Source of the DNA: Pedobacter xixiisoli
GTDB lineage: Bacteria > Bacteroidota > Bacteroidia > Sphingobacteriales > Sphingobacteriaceae
Length of the DNA: 64,000 nt
NCBI RefSeq assembly: GCF_900215335.1
Contig: NZ_OCMT01000002.1
Span: forward strand, 1,116,001-1,180,000
Reading direction: 5' to 3'
Made by a program: the position numbers and the translations under genes. Positions 16,996-26,169 of the stretch are shown here, one piece after another. A model generated the notes under the pieces. The model saw only the letters and a list, made by a program, of their open reading frames with translations. It was not told the origin of the DNA and searched no databases. The stretch's first letter is position 1, and each line of letters begins with the position of its first letter.

Positions 16996-18507
16996 ATGAT
17001 TAATCAAAAAATACAATCAATAGCAATACTTGCTACACTATTCATTTCAATCGCTTTTAGCGCCTGCAAAAAAGACAGAAACACTGAAAGCTTTGCAAAC
17101 GGACCGAATGTTAATTTGTATGCATTAACCAACGATGGCAAACTGCTGTGGTTTAATGCGCAAAACCCACAATCCATCACTTCTCAAGCTACCATCTCCG
17201 GACTTGTGACAGGAGATAAGATTGTTGGAATTGATTTTAGACCAGCAACGGGACAGCTATATGGACTTGGCAGCAACAGCTATGTTTATGTAATTGACCC
17301 AAAAACTGGTGTATCTAGAGCAATTAACTCAGCTCCATTCACTCCAGCACTTTCGGGCACTAGTTTCGGCTTCGATTTTAACCCAACAGTAGATAGGATT
17401 CGTGTAGTAAGTCCGAGCGGCCAAAACCTACGTTTAAACCCAGAAAACGGAGCTGTAGCAGCAACAGACCTTAACATCACTGTTACTGGCGCAAAAATTG
17501 GAAGCGTTGCTTACACTCAAAATAGAGCAGGAGCAGCCACTACAACCTTATTTGATATTGATGCGACCACAGACAAACTTTACAAACAAGATCCACCAAA
17601 TGATGGAAAGCTCATGGAAATTGGCAGTTTAGGTTTCGATATTGATGAAACTGGAGGTTTTGACATCAGTCCGGATGGCAGCGCAGCACTCGCTGTACTT
17701 GGTCACGTTGGCAAGTCATCGCTGTTTACTATCGACATCAACACAGGAAAAGCAGCTAAAATTGGTGACTTTAACCAACAAATCATTGGAATTGCCATTC
17801 CAACAGAACCAGTGGCCTACGCTATTTCAGCAAACAATGAGTTACTAATCTTTAACCACACCAGCACAACACCTACAGCTGTTACAAAATTAATTACAGG
17901 TATACAAGCTGGCGAAAGTATTCTCGGCTTAGACATGCGTCCTAAAAACGGGCAGCTTTATGCACTTGGCAGTTCTTCTAGAATATACACGATCAATGCT
18001 TCTTCTGGAGTTGCAACCGTAGTTGGCGGTCAATTATCAACTTCACTTACTGGCTCCCAATTTGGTTTCGATTTCAACCCTGTTGTGGATAGAATTCGAA
18101 TTGTAAGCAACCTTGGTCAAAACCTAAGGATTAATCCTGATGATGCCGTTGTAGCAGTAGACGGTGCAATCACCTCTGTTACCGCTTCTGTAAGTGGTGC
18201 TGCATACACCAACAATTTTACAGGCACTACAAGCACGGTATTATTTGATATTGATGCTTTAGGAGATAGACTTTACAAGCAAGATCCGCCCAATAATGGC
18301 ACATTAGTAGATGTTGGCCCACTTGGAACCAATGTAGAAAGCGCTAATGGATTTGACATTGGCGGAACTAGCGGTATTGCTTATGGCATTTTCACCGTAG
18401 GCAGCACCCAACGCATATACACCGTAAATCTAACTACCGGAGCAGCCACTCAAATGGCTGTATTTGCACCTGCAGCGAAGGCTTTTACACTTGGCTTAGG
18501 TTTTTAA
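16996..18507 (+). CDS. DUF4394 lipoprotein with two tandem copies of the domain
   Basis: A 503-residue protein with a lipoprotein-type signal (ATLFISIAFSAC, Cys near 24). The mature part is a duplication: residues about 37-270 and 272-500 each contain LYGLG/LYALG, the FGFDFNP.VDRIR signature, GQNLR.NP and FDID....LYKQDPPN. These repeats are characteristic of DUF4394, a propeller-like domain of unknown function often found on surface proteins. The two halves are clearly homologous but diverged, so the duplication is old. Both possible exposure and ligand binding are inference. Confidence 0.85.
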   Translation: MINQKIQSIAILATLFISIAFSACKKDRNTESFANGPNVNLYALTNDGKLLWFNAQNPQSITSQATISGLVTGDKIVGIDFRPATGQLYGLGSNSYVYVIDPKTGVSRAINSAPFTPALSGTSFGFDFNPTVDRIRVVSPSGQNLRLNPENGAVAATDLNITVTGAKIGSVAYTQNRAGAATTTLFDIDATTDKLYKQDPPNDGKLMEIGSLGFDIDETGGFDISPDGSAALAVLGHVGKSSLFTIDINTGKAAKIGDFNQQIIGIAIPTEPVAYAISANNELLIFNHTSTTPTAVTKLITGIQAGESILGLDMRPKNGQLYALGSSSRIYTINASSGVATVVGGQLSTSLTGSQFGFDFNPVVDRIRIVSNLGQNLRINPDDAVVAVDGAITSVTASVSGAAYTNNFTGTTSTVLFDIDALGDRLYKQDPPNNGTLVDVGPLGTNVESANGFDIGGTSGIAYGIFTVGSTQRIYTVNLTTGAATQMAVFAPAAKAFTLGLGF

Positions 18508-18511
18508 TAAT

Positions 18512-18549
18512 AAGAAGTTCTGCAGTGTACTTCATTGCAGAACTTCTTA
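18512..18549 (+). terminator. Terminator of the DUF4394 gene
   Basis: A perfect 13-base stem (AAGAAGTTCTGCA with TGCAGAACTTCTT) directly after the stop codon. The T tract is short. Confidence 0.65.
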
Positions 18550-18661
18550 TCAAACTGAACAAAAAAGTTCTTTTAGAATCCCAGCTTTTGTGCATTAAAC
18601 CTCAAATTTTGTATTTGTAATTTTATTTAAAAAACCTCCTCTAAAAATCGTCTCATTTTCA

Positions 18662-18669
18662 TACCTTTG
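18662..18669 (+). promoter_or_regulatory. -7 promoter element of purH
   Basis: TACCTTTG, an exact TAnnTTTG match, 24 bases before the purH ATG. No convincing -33 TTG and no visible purine riboswitch. Confidence 0.5.
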
Positions 18670-18692
18670 CGGCTCAAAGCAAACCCCTCAAA

Positions 18693-20219
18693 ATGAGCCA
18701 ATCAGTAAAGATCAAAAACGCCTTAATTTCAGTTTATTATAAAGATGGTTTAGCACCATTAGTGGAGTACCTTGGCAAGCAAGGTGTAACCTTATTTTCT
18801 ACCGGTGGAACCGAGCAATTCATCAAAGACTTGAACGTTCCTGTTACCGCTGTAGAAGATTTAACTAGCTATCCTTCTATTTTAGGTGGACGTGTGAAGA
18901 CTTTACACCCTAAAGTTTTCGGTGGTATTTTAAACCGCAGAAATTTGGCTGGCGATCAAGAACAAATTGCTCAGTACGAAATCCCAGAAATTGACTTGGT
19001 AATTGTAGATCTTTATCCTTTTGAGGAAACCGTAAAAGGTGGTGGAACTGACGAAGAAATTATTGAGAAGATTGACATTGGCGGAATCTCATTAATTAGA
19101 GCTGCTGCTAAGAACTTTAACGATGTGGTAATCATTGCATCGAAAGATGATTATTCGAGTTTATTAATGCAACTACAAGAGCAAGATGGCGAAACTACTT
19201 TAGCGCAACGTAAGGCTTTCGCTAAAAAAGCGTTCCATACTTCTTCTCACTACGACACGGCTATCTTCAATTATTTCAACAATGAAGAGCCTTTAAACGT
19301 TTTCAAAGAAAGCATTGCTAGTGCACAAACTTTACGTTACGGAGAAAATCCTCACCAAAAAGGAACATTCTACGGCAATTTAGATGAGATGTTCACCAAA
19401 TTGAACGGAAAAGAGTTAAGCTACAACAACTTGGTAGACGTAGATGCTGCTGTGAGTTTAATTGATGAGTTCGAAGAGCCTACTTTTGCCATCTTAAAAC
19501 ACACTAACGCTTGCGGCGTGGCTTCTAGAAGCACAGTTAAACAAGCGTGGATTGATGCCTTAGCTTGCGATCCAGTTTCTGCATTTGGCGGTGTTTTAAT
19601 TACCAACAGAGAAGTTGATTTGGCAACTGCTGAAGAAATCAACAACTTATTTTTTGAGGTTCTAATTGCACCTAGCTACGAGCAAGCGGCGATTGACTTG
19701 TTTAAAACAAAGAAAAACCGTGTTATCTTAAAACGTAATTACGTTGAATTGAACAAAAAACAATTCAAAACTTTATTAAACGGTGTAATTGAGCAGGATA
19801 AGGATTTAATTATCGAAGGTCCTGAGCAAATGACGGCTGTTACTGAAAAAGCACCTACAGCACAAGAATTAAAAGACCTACATTTCGCTAATAAAATTGT
19901 AAAACACACTAAATCTAACACTATTGTTTTGGTTAAGGATGATGTTTTAATTGCTAGTGGTGTGGGTCAAACTTCTAGGGTTGATGCTTTAAGACAAGCG
20001 ATTGAAAAAGCTGCTTCTTTTGGTTTTAGCGTACAAGGTGCTGCCATGGCTTCTGATGCTTTCTTCCCTTTCCCTGATTGTGTGGAGATTGCTGCTGATG
20101 CTGGTATCACTTCGGTTTTGCAACCAGGCGGTTCTATTAAAGATGCTGATTCTGTAGCGAAAGCTAACGAAAAAGGTATTGCAATGGTAACTACTGGCGT
20201 AAGACACTTTAAGCACTAA
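18693..20219 (+). CDS. purH: Bifunctional AICAR formyltransferase / IMP cyclohydrolase
   Basis: Full length at 508 residues. The N-terminal IMP cyclohydrolase (MGS-like) domain is about residues 1-190 (LFSTGGTEQFI, GGRVKTLHPKVFGGIL). The C-terminal AICAR transformylase domain is about 195-508 (LRYGENPHQKG, LKHTNACG, and near the end FFPFPDCVE and LQPGGSIKD). It catalyses the last two steps of IMP synthesis. purN lies 2 kb upstream in the same direction but with unrelated genes and a terminator between them, so they are not one operon. Confidence 0.97.
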   Translation: MSQSVKIKNALISVYYKDGLAPLVEYLGKQGVTLFSTGGTEQFIKDLNVPVTAVEDLTSYPSILGGRVKTLHPKVFGGILNRRNLAGDQEQIAQYEIPEIDLVIVDLYPFEETVKGGGTDEEIIEKIDIGGISLIRAAAKNFNDVVIIASKDDYSSLLMQLQEQDGETTLAQRKAFAKKAFHTSSHYDTAIFNYFNNEEPLNVFKESIASAQTLRYGENPHQKGTFYGNLDEMFTKLNGKELSYNNLVDVDAAVSLIDEFEEPTFAILKHTNACGVASRSTVKQAWIDALACDPVSAFGGVLITNREVDLATAEEINNLFFEVLIAPSYEQAAIDLFKTKKNRVILKRNYVELNKKQFKTLLNGVIEQDKDLIIEGPEQMTAVTEKAPTAQELKDLHFANKIVKHTKSNTIVLVKDDVLIASGVGQTSRVDALRQAIEKAASFGFSVQGAAMASDAFFPFPDCVEIAADAGITSVLQPGGSIKDADSVAKANEKGIAMVTTGVRHFKH

Positions 20220-20221
20220 AC

Positions 20222-20305
20222 AGGGGTCAGGAATCAGTGGCTAGGAATCAGTTTTGAAATACTGGCTGTATACAACCCTACAGGTTTTTAAAACCTGCAA
20301 GGTTT
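20222..20305. repeat. Post-purH intergenic repeat pair (GGTCAGGAATCAG phrase and AACCTGCAAGGTT hairpin)
   Basis: First comes GGGTCAGGAATCAGTGG with a second AGGAATCAG, a phrase seen again at 36613-36642. Then an inverted repeat at 20274-20305 (AACCCTACAGGTTTT against AAAACCTGCAAGGTT, paired with two G-U wobbles). The hairpin may terminate purH. Both look like dispersed elements. Confidence 0.6.
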
Positions 20306-20420
20306 GACAGAGAGGTTTTGATTTTCAAACAGAAAAAAGAAACTTAATATAATATTTTGTCTAATTTTACATTTAGATATTAGACATTTTTGTTAATACA
20401 TACAATAACATACCTCTTAC

Positions 20421-21443
20421 ATGGGATTATTTAATTGGTTTACGCAGGAAGTTGCCATTGACCTTGGCACTGCGAATACCCTTATTATACATAACGATAA
20501 AGTTGTGGTTGATGAGCCTTCTATTGTGGCTTTCGACAGATCGACAAATAAAATTATTGCTATTGGCCGCCAGGCGATGCAGATGGAGGGTAAAACCCAC
20601 GATAACATTAGAACCGTTAGACCTTTGAAAGATGGTGTAATTGCAGATTTTAACGCTGCAGAAGCCATGATTAAAGGAATGATTCGTATGCTAAACGGCG
20701 GTAAAGGATGGATGTTCCCTTCGTTGAGAATGGTGATCTGTATTCCGTCTGGTATTACTGAGGTTGAAAAACGTGCGGTTAGGGATAGTGCAGAAATTGC
20801 TGGAGCTAAAGAAGTTTACTTGATCCACGAACCGATGGCTGCTGCTGTAGGTATTGGAATTGACGTGGAAGAACCAATGGGTAACATGATTATTGATATT
20901 GGTGGTGGTACTACTGAGATTGCAGTTATTGCTTTGTCTGGTATTGTTTGCGACCAATCTATCCGTGTGGCGGGAGATAACTTCGACTCTGATATCGTGA
21001 ACTACATCCGTCGTCAGCACAACATTATGATTGGTGACCGTACGGCAGAAAAAATCAAGATTGAAGTTGGTGCGGCATTGCCAGAATTGAGTGATCCACC
21101 TGCTGATTTCGCAGTTCAAGGACGTGATTTGATGACTGGTGTGCCTAAGCAAATTACGGTTTCATACACTGAAATTGCACATTGTTTAGATAAATCAATC
21201 TCTAAAATTGAGGAAGCGATTTTGAAAGCGCTAGAGATTACTCCTCCAGAACTTTCTGCTGATATTTACCAAACTGGTATTTATTTAACTGGTGGCGGTG
21301 CTTTGTTAAGAGGCTTGGATAAACGTGTGGCTGCAAAAACTAAATTGCCTGTTCACGTTGCCGAAGATCCACTACGTGCTGTAGTGCGTGGTACAGGTAT
21401 CGCCCTGAAAAACATTGGAAATTATAAATTCTTAATGCAATAA
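20421..21443 (+). CDS. mreB: Rod shape-determining protein MreB
   Basis: A 340-residue actin-fold protein. The phosphate-1 loop is IDLGTANTLI (about 15-24), phosphate-2 is IDIGGGTTEIAVI (about 158-170), and the adenosine motif is TGGGALLRG near 290. The N-terminal GLFNWFTQE is an amphipathic membrane-binding helix. MreB filaments guide lateral peptidoglycan synthesis with the products of the next four genes. It heads the mre/mrd operon. Confidence 0.97.
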   Translation: MGLFNWFTQEVAIDLGTANTLIIHNDKVVVDEPSIVAFDRSTNKIIAIGRQAMQMEGKTHDNIRTVRPLKDGVIADFNAAEAMIKGMIRMLNGGKGWMFPSLRMVICIPSGITEVEKRAVRDSAEIAGAKEVYLIHEPMAAAVGIGIDVEEPMGNMIIDIGGGTTEIAVIALSGIVCDQSIRVAGDNFDSDIVNYIRRQHNIMIGDRTAEKIKIEVGAALPELSDPPADFAVQGRDLMTGVPKQITVSYTEIAHCLDKSISKIEEAILKALEITPPELSADIYQTGIYLTGGGALLRGLDKRVAAKTKLPVHVAEDPLRAVVRGTGIALKNIGNYKFLMQ

Positions 21444-21444
21444 T

Positions 21445-21512
21445 TCGAGTTGCGAGTTACGAGTTGCAGGTTAAAAGTCTTGGCTCGTAACTCGTAACCC
21501 ATAACTCCTAAC
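21445..21512. repeat. GAGTTACGAGTT inverted repeat between mreB and mreC
   Basis: The left side has GAGTTGCGAGTTACGAGTT and the right side CTCGTAACTCGTAACCC, complementary over most of their length with a short loop. It fills nearly all of the 73-base mreB-mreC gap, so mRNA crossing it should form a hairpin. Its phrase matches the repeat at 3666-3720. Confidence 0.7.
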
Positions 21513-21516
21513 CTAA

Positions 21517-22353
21517 ATGCGTAACCTTTGGATTTTTCTTAGTAGATACAACGCATTTTTCTTTTTCATCATCTTTTTTACCGTTGGAATTATTTTAACG
21601 ATTAGGAATAATGTATACCAACGCAGCGTTACCTTTAGTTCTACTAATGAAGTGGTTGGTACAGCTTACAAGCGTTTAAACGTAATTAAGCGTTATTTAA
21701 ACTTGGTACAGGTAAATGATAGTTTAGCAGCAGAAAATGCAGCGCTTAAAACTCAATTATTGGCCATTGCAAGTATCGATAGCACGCAAATTACGAAAAT
21801 AAGAGACACGATTAGCCACCAACAGTACACCCTAATTTCTGCCAAAGTTTTTAAAAACTCTGTTACTTTAACCAATAATATCATCACCATTAACAAAGGG
21901 ATTAAAGACGGTATAATGAAAGATATGGCAGTAATTTCTCCAATTAGAGGTGTGGTTGGTTTTGTTCAAAACGTTTCGGAAAATTTCGCGACCATACGTC
22001 CTTTACTCAATCAAGAAACTGCAATTAGTGTGGTTTTGAAAAAGGATAATGCTTTTGGTAGCTTGGTTTGGGGCGATGATAATTTCGATTACCGCAAAGC
22101 GCAAGTGAAAGAAATACCTAACCACTACAAAGTTAAAGTTGGTGATACGATTGTAACATCAGGCTTTGGTGGTTTTCCAAAAGGAATTGAAGTGGGCAGA
22201 GTAACCAATACGATAAGTACAGGCGATAGTTTCATGACTTTAGAAGTTGCTCTATTTAACAACTTTAGTACCTTACAGATGGTATATGTAGTGAAAGATA
22301 AATTTGCAGAAGAAATAAAATCGATACAACCAGAAGTAAAAAATGAACAGTAG
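21517..22353 (+). CDS. mreC: Rod shape-determining protein MreC
   Basis: A 278-residue bitopic membrane protein: one helix (about 12-28), a periplasmic coiled coil (about 55-85) and a beta-rich MreC core (VFKNSVTLTNNIITINKGIKDGI..., GDTIVTSGFGGFPKGIEVG). It links MreB to the cell-wall synthases PBP2/RodA from the periplasm. Its end overlaps the mreD start by 11 bases, indicating translational coupling. Confidence 0.94.
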   Translation: MRNLWIFLSRYNAFFFFIIFFTVGIILTIRNNVYQRSVTFSSTNEVVGTAYKRLNVIKRYLNLVQVNDSLAAENAALKTQLLAIASIDSTQITKIRDTISHQQYTLISAKVFKNSVTLTNNIITINKGIKDGIMKDMAVISPIRGVVGFVQNVSENFATIRPLLNQETAISVVLKKDNAFGSLVWGDDNFDYRKAQVKEIPNHYKVKVGDTIVTSGFGGFPKGIEVGRVTNTISTGDSFMTLEVALFNNFSTLQMVYVVKDKFAEEIKSIQPEVKNEQ

Positions 22354-22858
22354 AGTTGTAATAATAAATATTTTCAGATGGATAGTCCTGTTGTTTATAC
22401 AGATATTTCTCTTGCGCAATATGGCTTTTTACAATCTTTCTACGCCTTTTATTTACGTGCTGTTCATTTTGGTGTTGCCCTTTAGCACACCCAACTTACT
22501 TTTATATATCATCGCATTCATTACGGGCCTAACGCTTGATACCTTTTACGATACACTCGGCGTACATACAACCGCCTGTGTTGCTTTAGCTTTCGTAAGA
22601 ATTCTTTTTATCTCTGTAAGTTTAAACAGAGAAGCTATTGACGAACCTGAGCCTTCTTTAGGAAATATGGGCTTTAGGTGGTTTTCTTTATATGCAGTAT
22701 TGTGTATTTTTGCTCATCACATCGTATTATTCTTCCTAGAAGCGTTTAAATTTACATCAATAACTTACACTTTGGGAAGAGCATTGCTGAGCGTAGTATT
22801 TACACTGTTTACTGTATTACTGGTAGAATTTATCTTCCATAATAGAAAATCGGCTTAA
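22343..22858 (+). CDS. mreD: Rod shape-determining protein MreD
   Basis: A 171-residue multi-pass membrane protein with about five hydrophobic helices and a short, charged C terminus. It is recognised by position between mreC and the PBP2 gene and by size; MreD sequences themselves are poorly conserved. It overlaps mreC by 11 bases and mrdA by one base (TAATG). Confidence 0.9.
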   Translation: MNSRVVIINIFRWIVLLFIQIFLLRNMAFYNLSTPFIYVLFILVLPFSTPNLLLYIIAFITGLTLDTFYDTLGVHTTACVALAFVRILFISVSLNREAIDEPEPSLGNMGFRWFSLYAVLCIFAHHIVLFFLEAFKFTSITYTLGRALLSVVFTLFTVLLVEFIFHNRKSA

Positions 22859-24834
22859 TGGACCAACTGTTTAATAGAAAATATATTATACAAGGCTTAT
22901 TTGTTCTACTTGCGCTAACATTGTTGGGCAGGCTTTTCTATATACAGGTTGCTAGCGATAAATATTTCCTTGATGCCAACAATAATGCTTTACGTAAAAA
23001 ATTCATCTACCCTGCTCGTGGTGTAATTACCGACCGTAATGGACAAGTTTTAGCACAAAACCAACCCACTTATGATTTAATGGTAACGCCTAACGAGGTT
23101 AAACCTTTCGATACGCTTTCGTTATGTAATATCATTGGCATTACGATGGAAGATTTTAGAAAGAAATTCCATAAAGCAGTGGTACAATCAAGATACCAAG
23201 CTTCGATATTCCAAAAATTGCTTTCTGTACAAACCTATGCTACTTTACAGGAACGAATGGCGAATTTCAAAGGATTTGAGGTGCAAAAAAGAACCATCCG
23301 TTATTACCCCGACAGTATAGGTGGTCAGTTTCTAGGTTACATTAGAGAAGCTAATCAGCGTGAAATAGAAAAACATCAAGGTTATTATAAACCTGGCGAC
23401 TACATTGGAAAATCTGGAATTGAAAAGCAATACGAGGTTGACCTAAGAGGAACAAAAGGCGTAAGGAACATGCTTTACAATGCTCATAATGTGGCGCAAG
23501 GAAGTTATGCCGATGGAAAATTTGACTCTTTAGCAGTTTCCGGAGAACAACTTACCACCACCATTGATGTGGAAATACAAAAATTGGGAGAACAACTACT
23601 GAATAACAAAGTAGGAAGTATTGTTGCCATCGAACCTGCTACGGGTGAAGTATTAGCGTTCGTGAGTAGTCCTGGTTACGACCCGAATATGATGGTTGGT
23701 CGCGAGACCGGTAATAACTACATGAAGATATTCTCAAACCCTTATCGTCCATTCTTCATTCGTCCGTTAAAAGGTAGATATTCTCCAGGTTCTGCATTTA
23801 AGCCTTTAAGTGCCTTAATTGCTTTGCAAGAAGGCTTGATCAATGAAAACACTACTTTCAATTGCCCTGGGTATTATCAAGTAGGCAGAACAAGGTTCAA
23901 GTGCGAACACGTTGATGGGAATATCGCCCTGAAGAGAGGTATTGCCCGTTCTTGCAACACTTATTTCTGGAGCATCTTTGAAAAAGAGATGATGAAGAAA
24001 GGCAGAAAGAATCAACATAAAGCGTACGATGAATGGCAAGAAAAAGTACGCAAATTTGGCATCGGTGATACTTTGGGGGTTGATTTTCCAGGGGAAAGTG
24101 CCTACAAATTATTCAGGGCAGAAGACTATACCAAACGTTACAGCAAATACTGGAACTACGGAACCATTTTATCCGTAGGAATTGGTCAGGGAGAGATTAC
24201 TACTACTCCATTACAAATGGCTAATATTATGGCCATTATTGCCAATAAAGGTTATTACATTAAACCTCACTTGGTAAAAGGAATTGGCAGCGATAAACGT
24301 ATCGACCCAAAATATAAGGAAAAACATTATGTTGGTGTAGATGCGAGACATTTTGGGCCAGTGATAGATGGAATGCAGGACGCTGTAAATAGTCCAATTG
24401 GAACAGCAAGAGAATCAATGATACCTAATATCTTGATGTGCGGCAAGACAGGAACAGTGCAAAATACACATGGCAAAAACCATTCGGTATTCATCGGCTT
24501 TGCCCCTCGAGATAATCCTAAAATTGCCATTGCAGTCATTGTAGAAAACGGTGGTTACGGCGGTGCTTATGCTGCGCCAATTGCCAGCTTCATTACCGAA
24601 AAATATTTAACAGATAGTTTAAAAGGCAGAAGAATTAATGGTGCCACCGTTGAACAATACAAAGCGGACAACCTACTTCCAGTTTTAAAAGACAAAATAC
24701 CTAAACAGAAACCTAAAGTAGATACCAGCAAAGTAGATACAACTAAAAAAACAGCTCCGTTAAAAACTACTGTAGCTAGCAATACATTTAACAAAACTGC
24801 CATAGCACCTAAAAGCAATGCAACAACAGAATAA
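22858..24834 (+). CDS. mrdA: Penicillin-binding protein 2 (elongasome transpeptidase)
   Basis: A 658-residue class B PBP. It has an N-terminal membrane helix (about 9-28), a PBP dimerisation domain (about 50-220) and a transpeptidase domain. The catalytic motifs are complete: SAFK with the nucleophile Ser312 and Lys315, SCN at 365-367, and KTG at 530-532. A Lys/Thr/Pro-rich, low-complexity tail (about 605-658) follows the domain. It cross-links peptidoglycan made by RodA during elongation. It overlaps rodA by 17 bases. Confidence 0.96.
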   Translation: MDQLFNRKYIIQGLFVLLALTLLGRLFYIQVASDKYFLDANNNALRKKFIYPARGVITDRNGQVLAQNQPTYDLMVTPNEVKPFDTLSLCNIIGITMEDFRKKFHKAVVQSRYQASIFQKLLSVQTYATLQERMANFKGFEVQKRTIRYYPDSIGGQFLGYIREANQREIEKHQGYYKPGDYIGKSGIEKQYEVDLRGTKGVRNMLYNAHNVAQGSYADGKFDSLAVSGEQLTTTIDVEIQKLGEQLLNNKVGSIVAIEPATGEVLAFVSSPGYDPNMMVGRETGNNYMKIFSNPYRPFFIRPLKGRYSPGSAFKPLSALIALQEGLINENTTFNCPGYYQVGRTRFKCEHVDGNIALKRGIARSCNTYFWSIFEKEMMKKGRKNQHKAYDEWQEKVRKFGIGDTLGVDFPGESAYKLFRAEDYTKRYSKYWNYGTILSVGIGQGEITTTPLQMANIMAIIANKGYYIKPHLVKGIGSDKRIDPKYKEKHYVGVDARHFGPVIDGMQDAVNSPIGTARESMIPNILMCGKTGTVQNTHGKNHSVFIGFAPRDNPKIAIAVIVENGGYGGAYAAPIASFITEKYLTDSLKGRRINGATVEQYKADNLLPVLKDKIPKQKPKVDTSKVDTTKKTAPLKTTVASNTFNKTAIAPKSNATTE

Positions 24835-26080
24835 TAGATTCTTCTTTAATGTTGATTGGATTACCATATTAATTTATATGGCTCTGTGTGCTGTTGGCTT
24901 CATCAATATTTTTTCTGTACAATACGACCCTGACAAATCTGAGGCTTTTAGTTTCGCTGCCGAATATGGGAAACAACTGATTTTTATCATTTCTGGTTTG
25001 ATATTAGGTCTCTCTATACTCCTGTTAGATTCTAAATTTTTCAGTGTTTTTGCTCCTGTAGTGTACGGCATAACCATTATTTTGCTGATTACGGTTTTGG
25101 TAGTTGGTAGAAATGTAGGTGGTAACCAAGCTTGGATTCCCTTGGGTTCCTTTCGTCTGCAGCCTTCAGAATTTGCCAAGTTTGGCACCGCGTTGTTATT
25201 AGCTAGGTACATCAGCACTTTCAACCTAAAGCTAAACACGTTTAAACCCATTATTATCTGTGCAGCAATTATTGTGTTGCCAATGGCCTTAATCATGCTT
25301 CAGCCAGACGCAGGTTCGATGTTGGTGTTCCTATCTTTCATGTTTCCTCTGTACAGAGAAGGTCTACCAGGAAACCTATTGATTATCTTTTGGGGAGCGG
25401 TACTTTTGTTTATCCTCAACTTATTCGTCACTCCTTCTTTGCTTATCATCAGTATTTTAATTATTGGAGGATTGTTTGCCTACAATACGAGGAAGAGAGT
25501 TCAGAAAGTGATTAATGTAGGTGTTATTACAGCAATTGCCATCTGCTATTTATTCGTAGCTAAGTATATTTTCGAAAATGTATTAAAGCCGCACCAACGC
25601 ACCCGTATTGAACTTATTTTAGGTTTAACGAGCGACAATAGAGGAGCTGGATATAACGTGATACAGTCTAAAATTGCGATAGGTGCAGGTCAGCTGACAG
25701 GTCGAGGTTTTTTAGAAGGAACTCAAACCAAATACGACTACGTACCTGCACAAAGTACCGATTTCATTTTTTCTACTATTGGCGAAGAATGGGGTTTTGC
25801 AGGCTGTTTTGTTGTAATTGGATTATACGTTTTTCTCTTATTACGTATTTTAAACATGGCCGAACGACAACGGTCTGTTTTCTCCAGAGTTTACGGCTAT
25901 AGCATTGCCTGTATCTTATTCTTCCACGTATTTATCAATATCGGAATGACAATTGGCATTATGCCTGTAATTGGCATTCCATTGCCCTTTATTAGCTATG
26001 GAGGTTCGTCTTTATGGAGTTTTACGATATTGCTATTTATCTTCCTAAAGTTGGATTCTAATAGGATGGGGTTTATTTAG
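24818..26080 (+). CDS. rodA: Peptidoglycan glycosyltransferase RodA
   Basis: A 420-residue SEDS-family membrane protein with about ten transmembrane helices. Family landmarks: W.PLGSFRLQPSEFAKFG (about 108-123), LMLQPDAGS, and the C-terminal PVIGIPLPFISYGGSS. It polymerises lipid II into glycan strands and works as a pair with PBP2. Last gene of the mreBCD-mrdA-rodA operon. Confidence 0.96.
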   Translation: MQQQNNRFFFNVDWITILIYMALCAVGFINIFSVQYDPDKSEAFSFAAEYGKQLIFIISGLILGLSILLLDSKFFSVFAPVVYGITIILLITVLVVGRNVGGNQAWIPLGSFRLQPSEFAKFGTALLLARYISTFNLKLNTFKPIIICAAIIVLPMALIMLQPDAGSMLVFLSFMFPLYREGLPGNLLIIFWGAVLLFILNLFVTPSLLIISILIIGGLFAYNTRKRVQKVINVGVITAIAICYLFVAKYIFENVLKPHQRTRIELILGLTSDNRGAGYNVIQSKIAIGAGQLTGRGFLEGTQTKYDYVPAQSTDFIFSTIGEEWGFAGCFVVIGLYVFLLLRILNMAERQRSVFSRVYGYSIACILFFHVFINIGMTIGIMPVIGIPLPFISYGGSSLWSFTILLFIFLKLDSNRMGFI

Positions 26081-26082
26081 AA

Positions 26083-26160
26083 GGAGCAAGGATTAAGGAG
26101 CAAAGAGCAAGGAATAGAAATTATACATCCAAAAAAGGAAGTCCTTGTTCTTTGTTCATT
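26083..26160. repeat. GAGCAAAGAGCAAGGA inverted repeat after rodA
   Basis: The left arm repeats GGAGCAAGGA and GAGCAAAGAGCAAGGA. The right arm, TCCTTGTTCTTTGTTC, is its complement if G-U pairs are allowed. It lies between the convergent rodA and 26170-27270 genes and may terminate both. A shorter GAGCAAAGATTAAAGA phrase follows the thymidine kinase gene near 28050. Confidence 0.6.
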
Positions 26161-26169
26161 TATCCAAAT

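Noticed and set aside
20691..21152. Long antisense frame inside mreB (153 codons)
   Set aside because: Composition is of the His/Asn/Thr/Ser-rich kind produced by reading a conserved gene backwards; mreB is certain.
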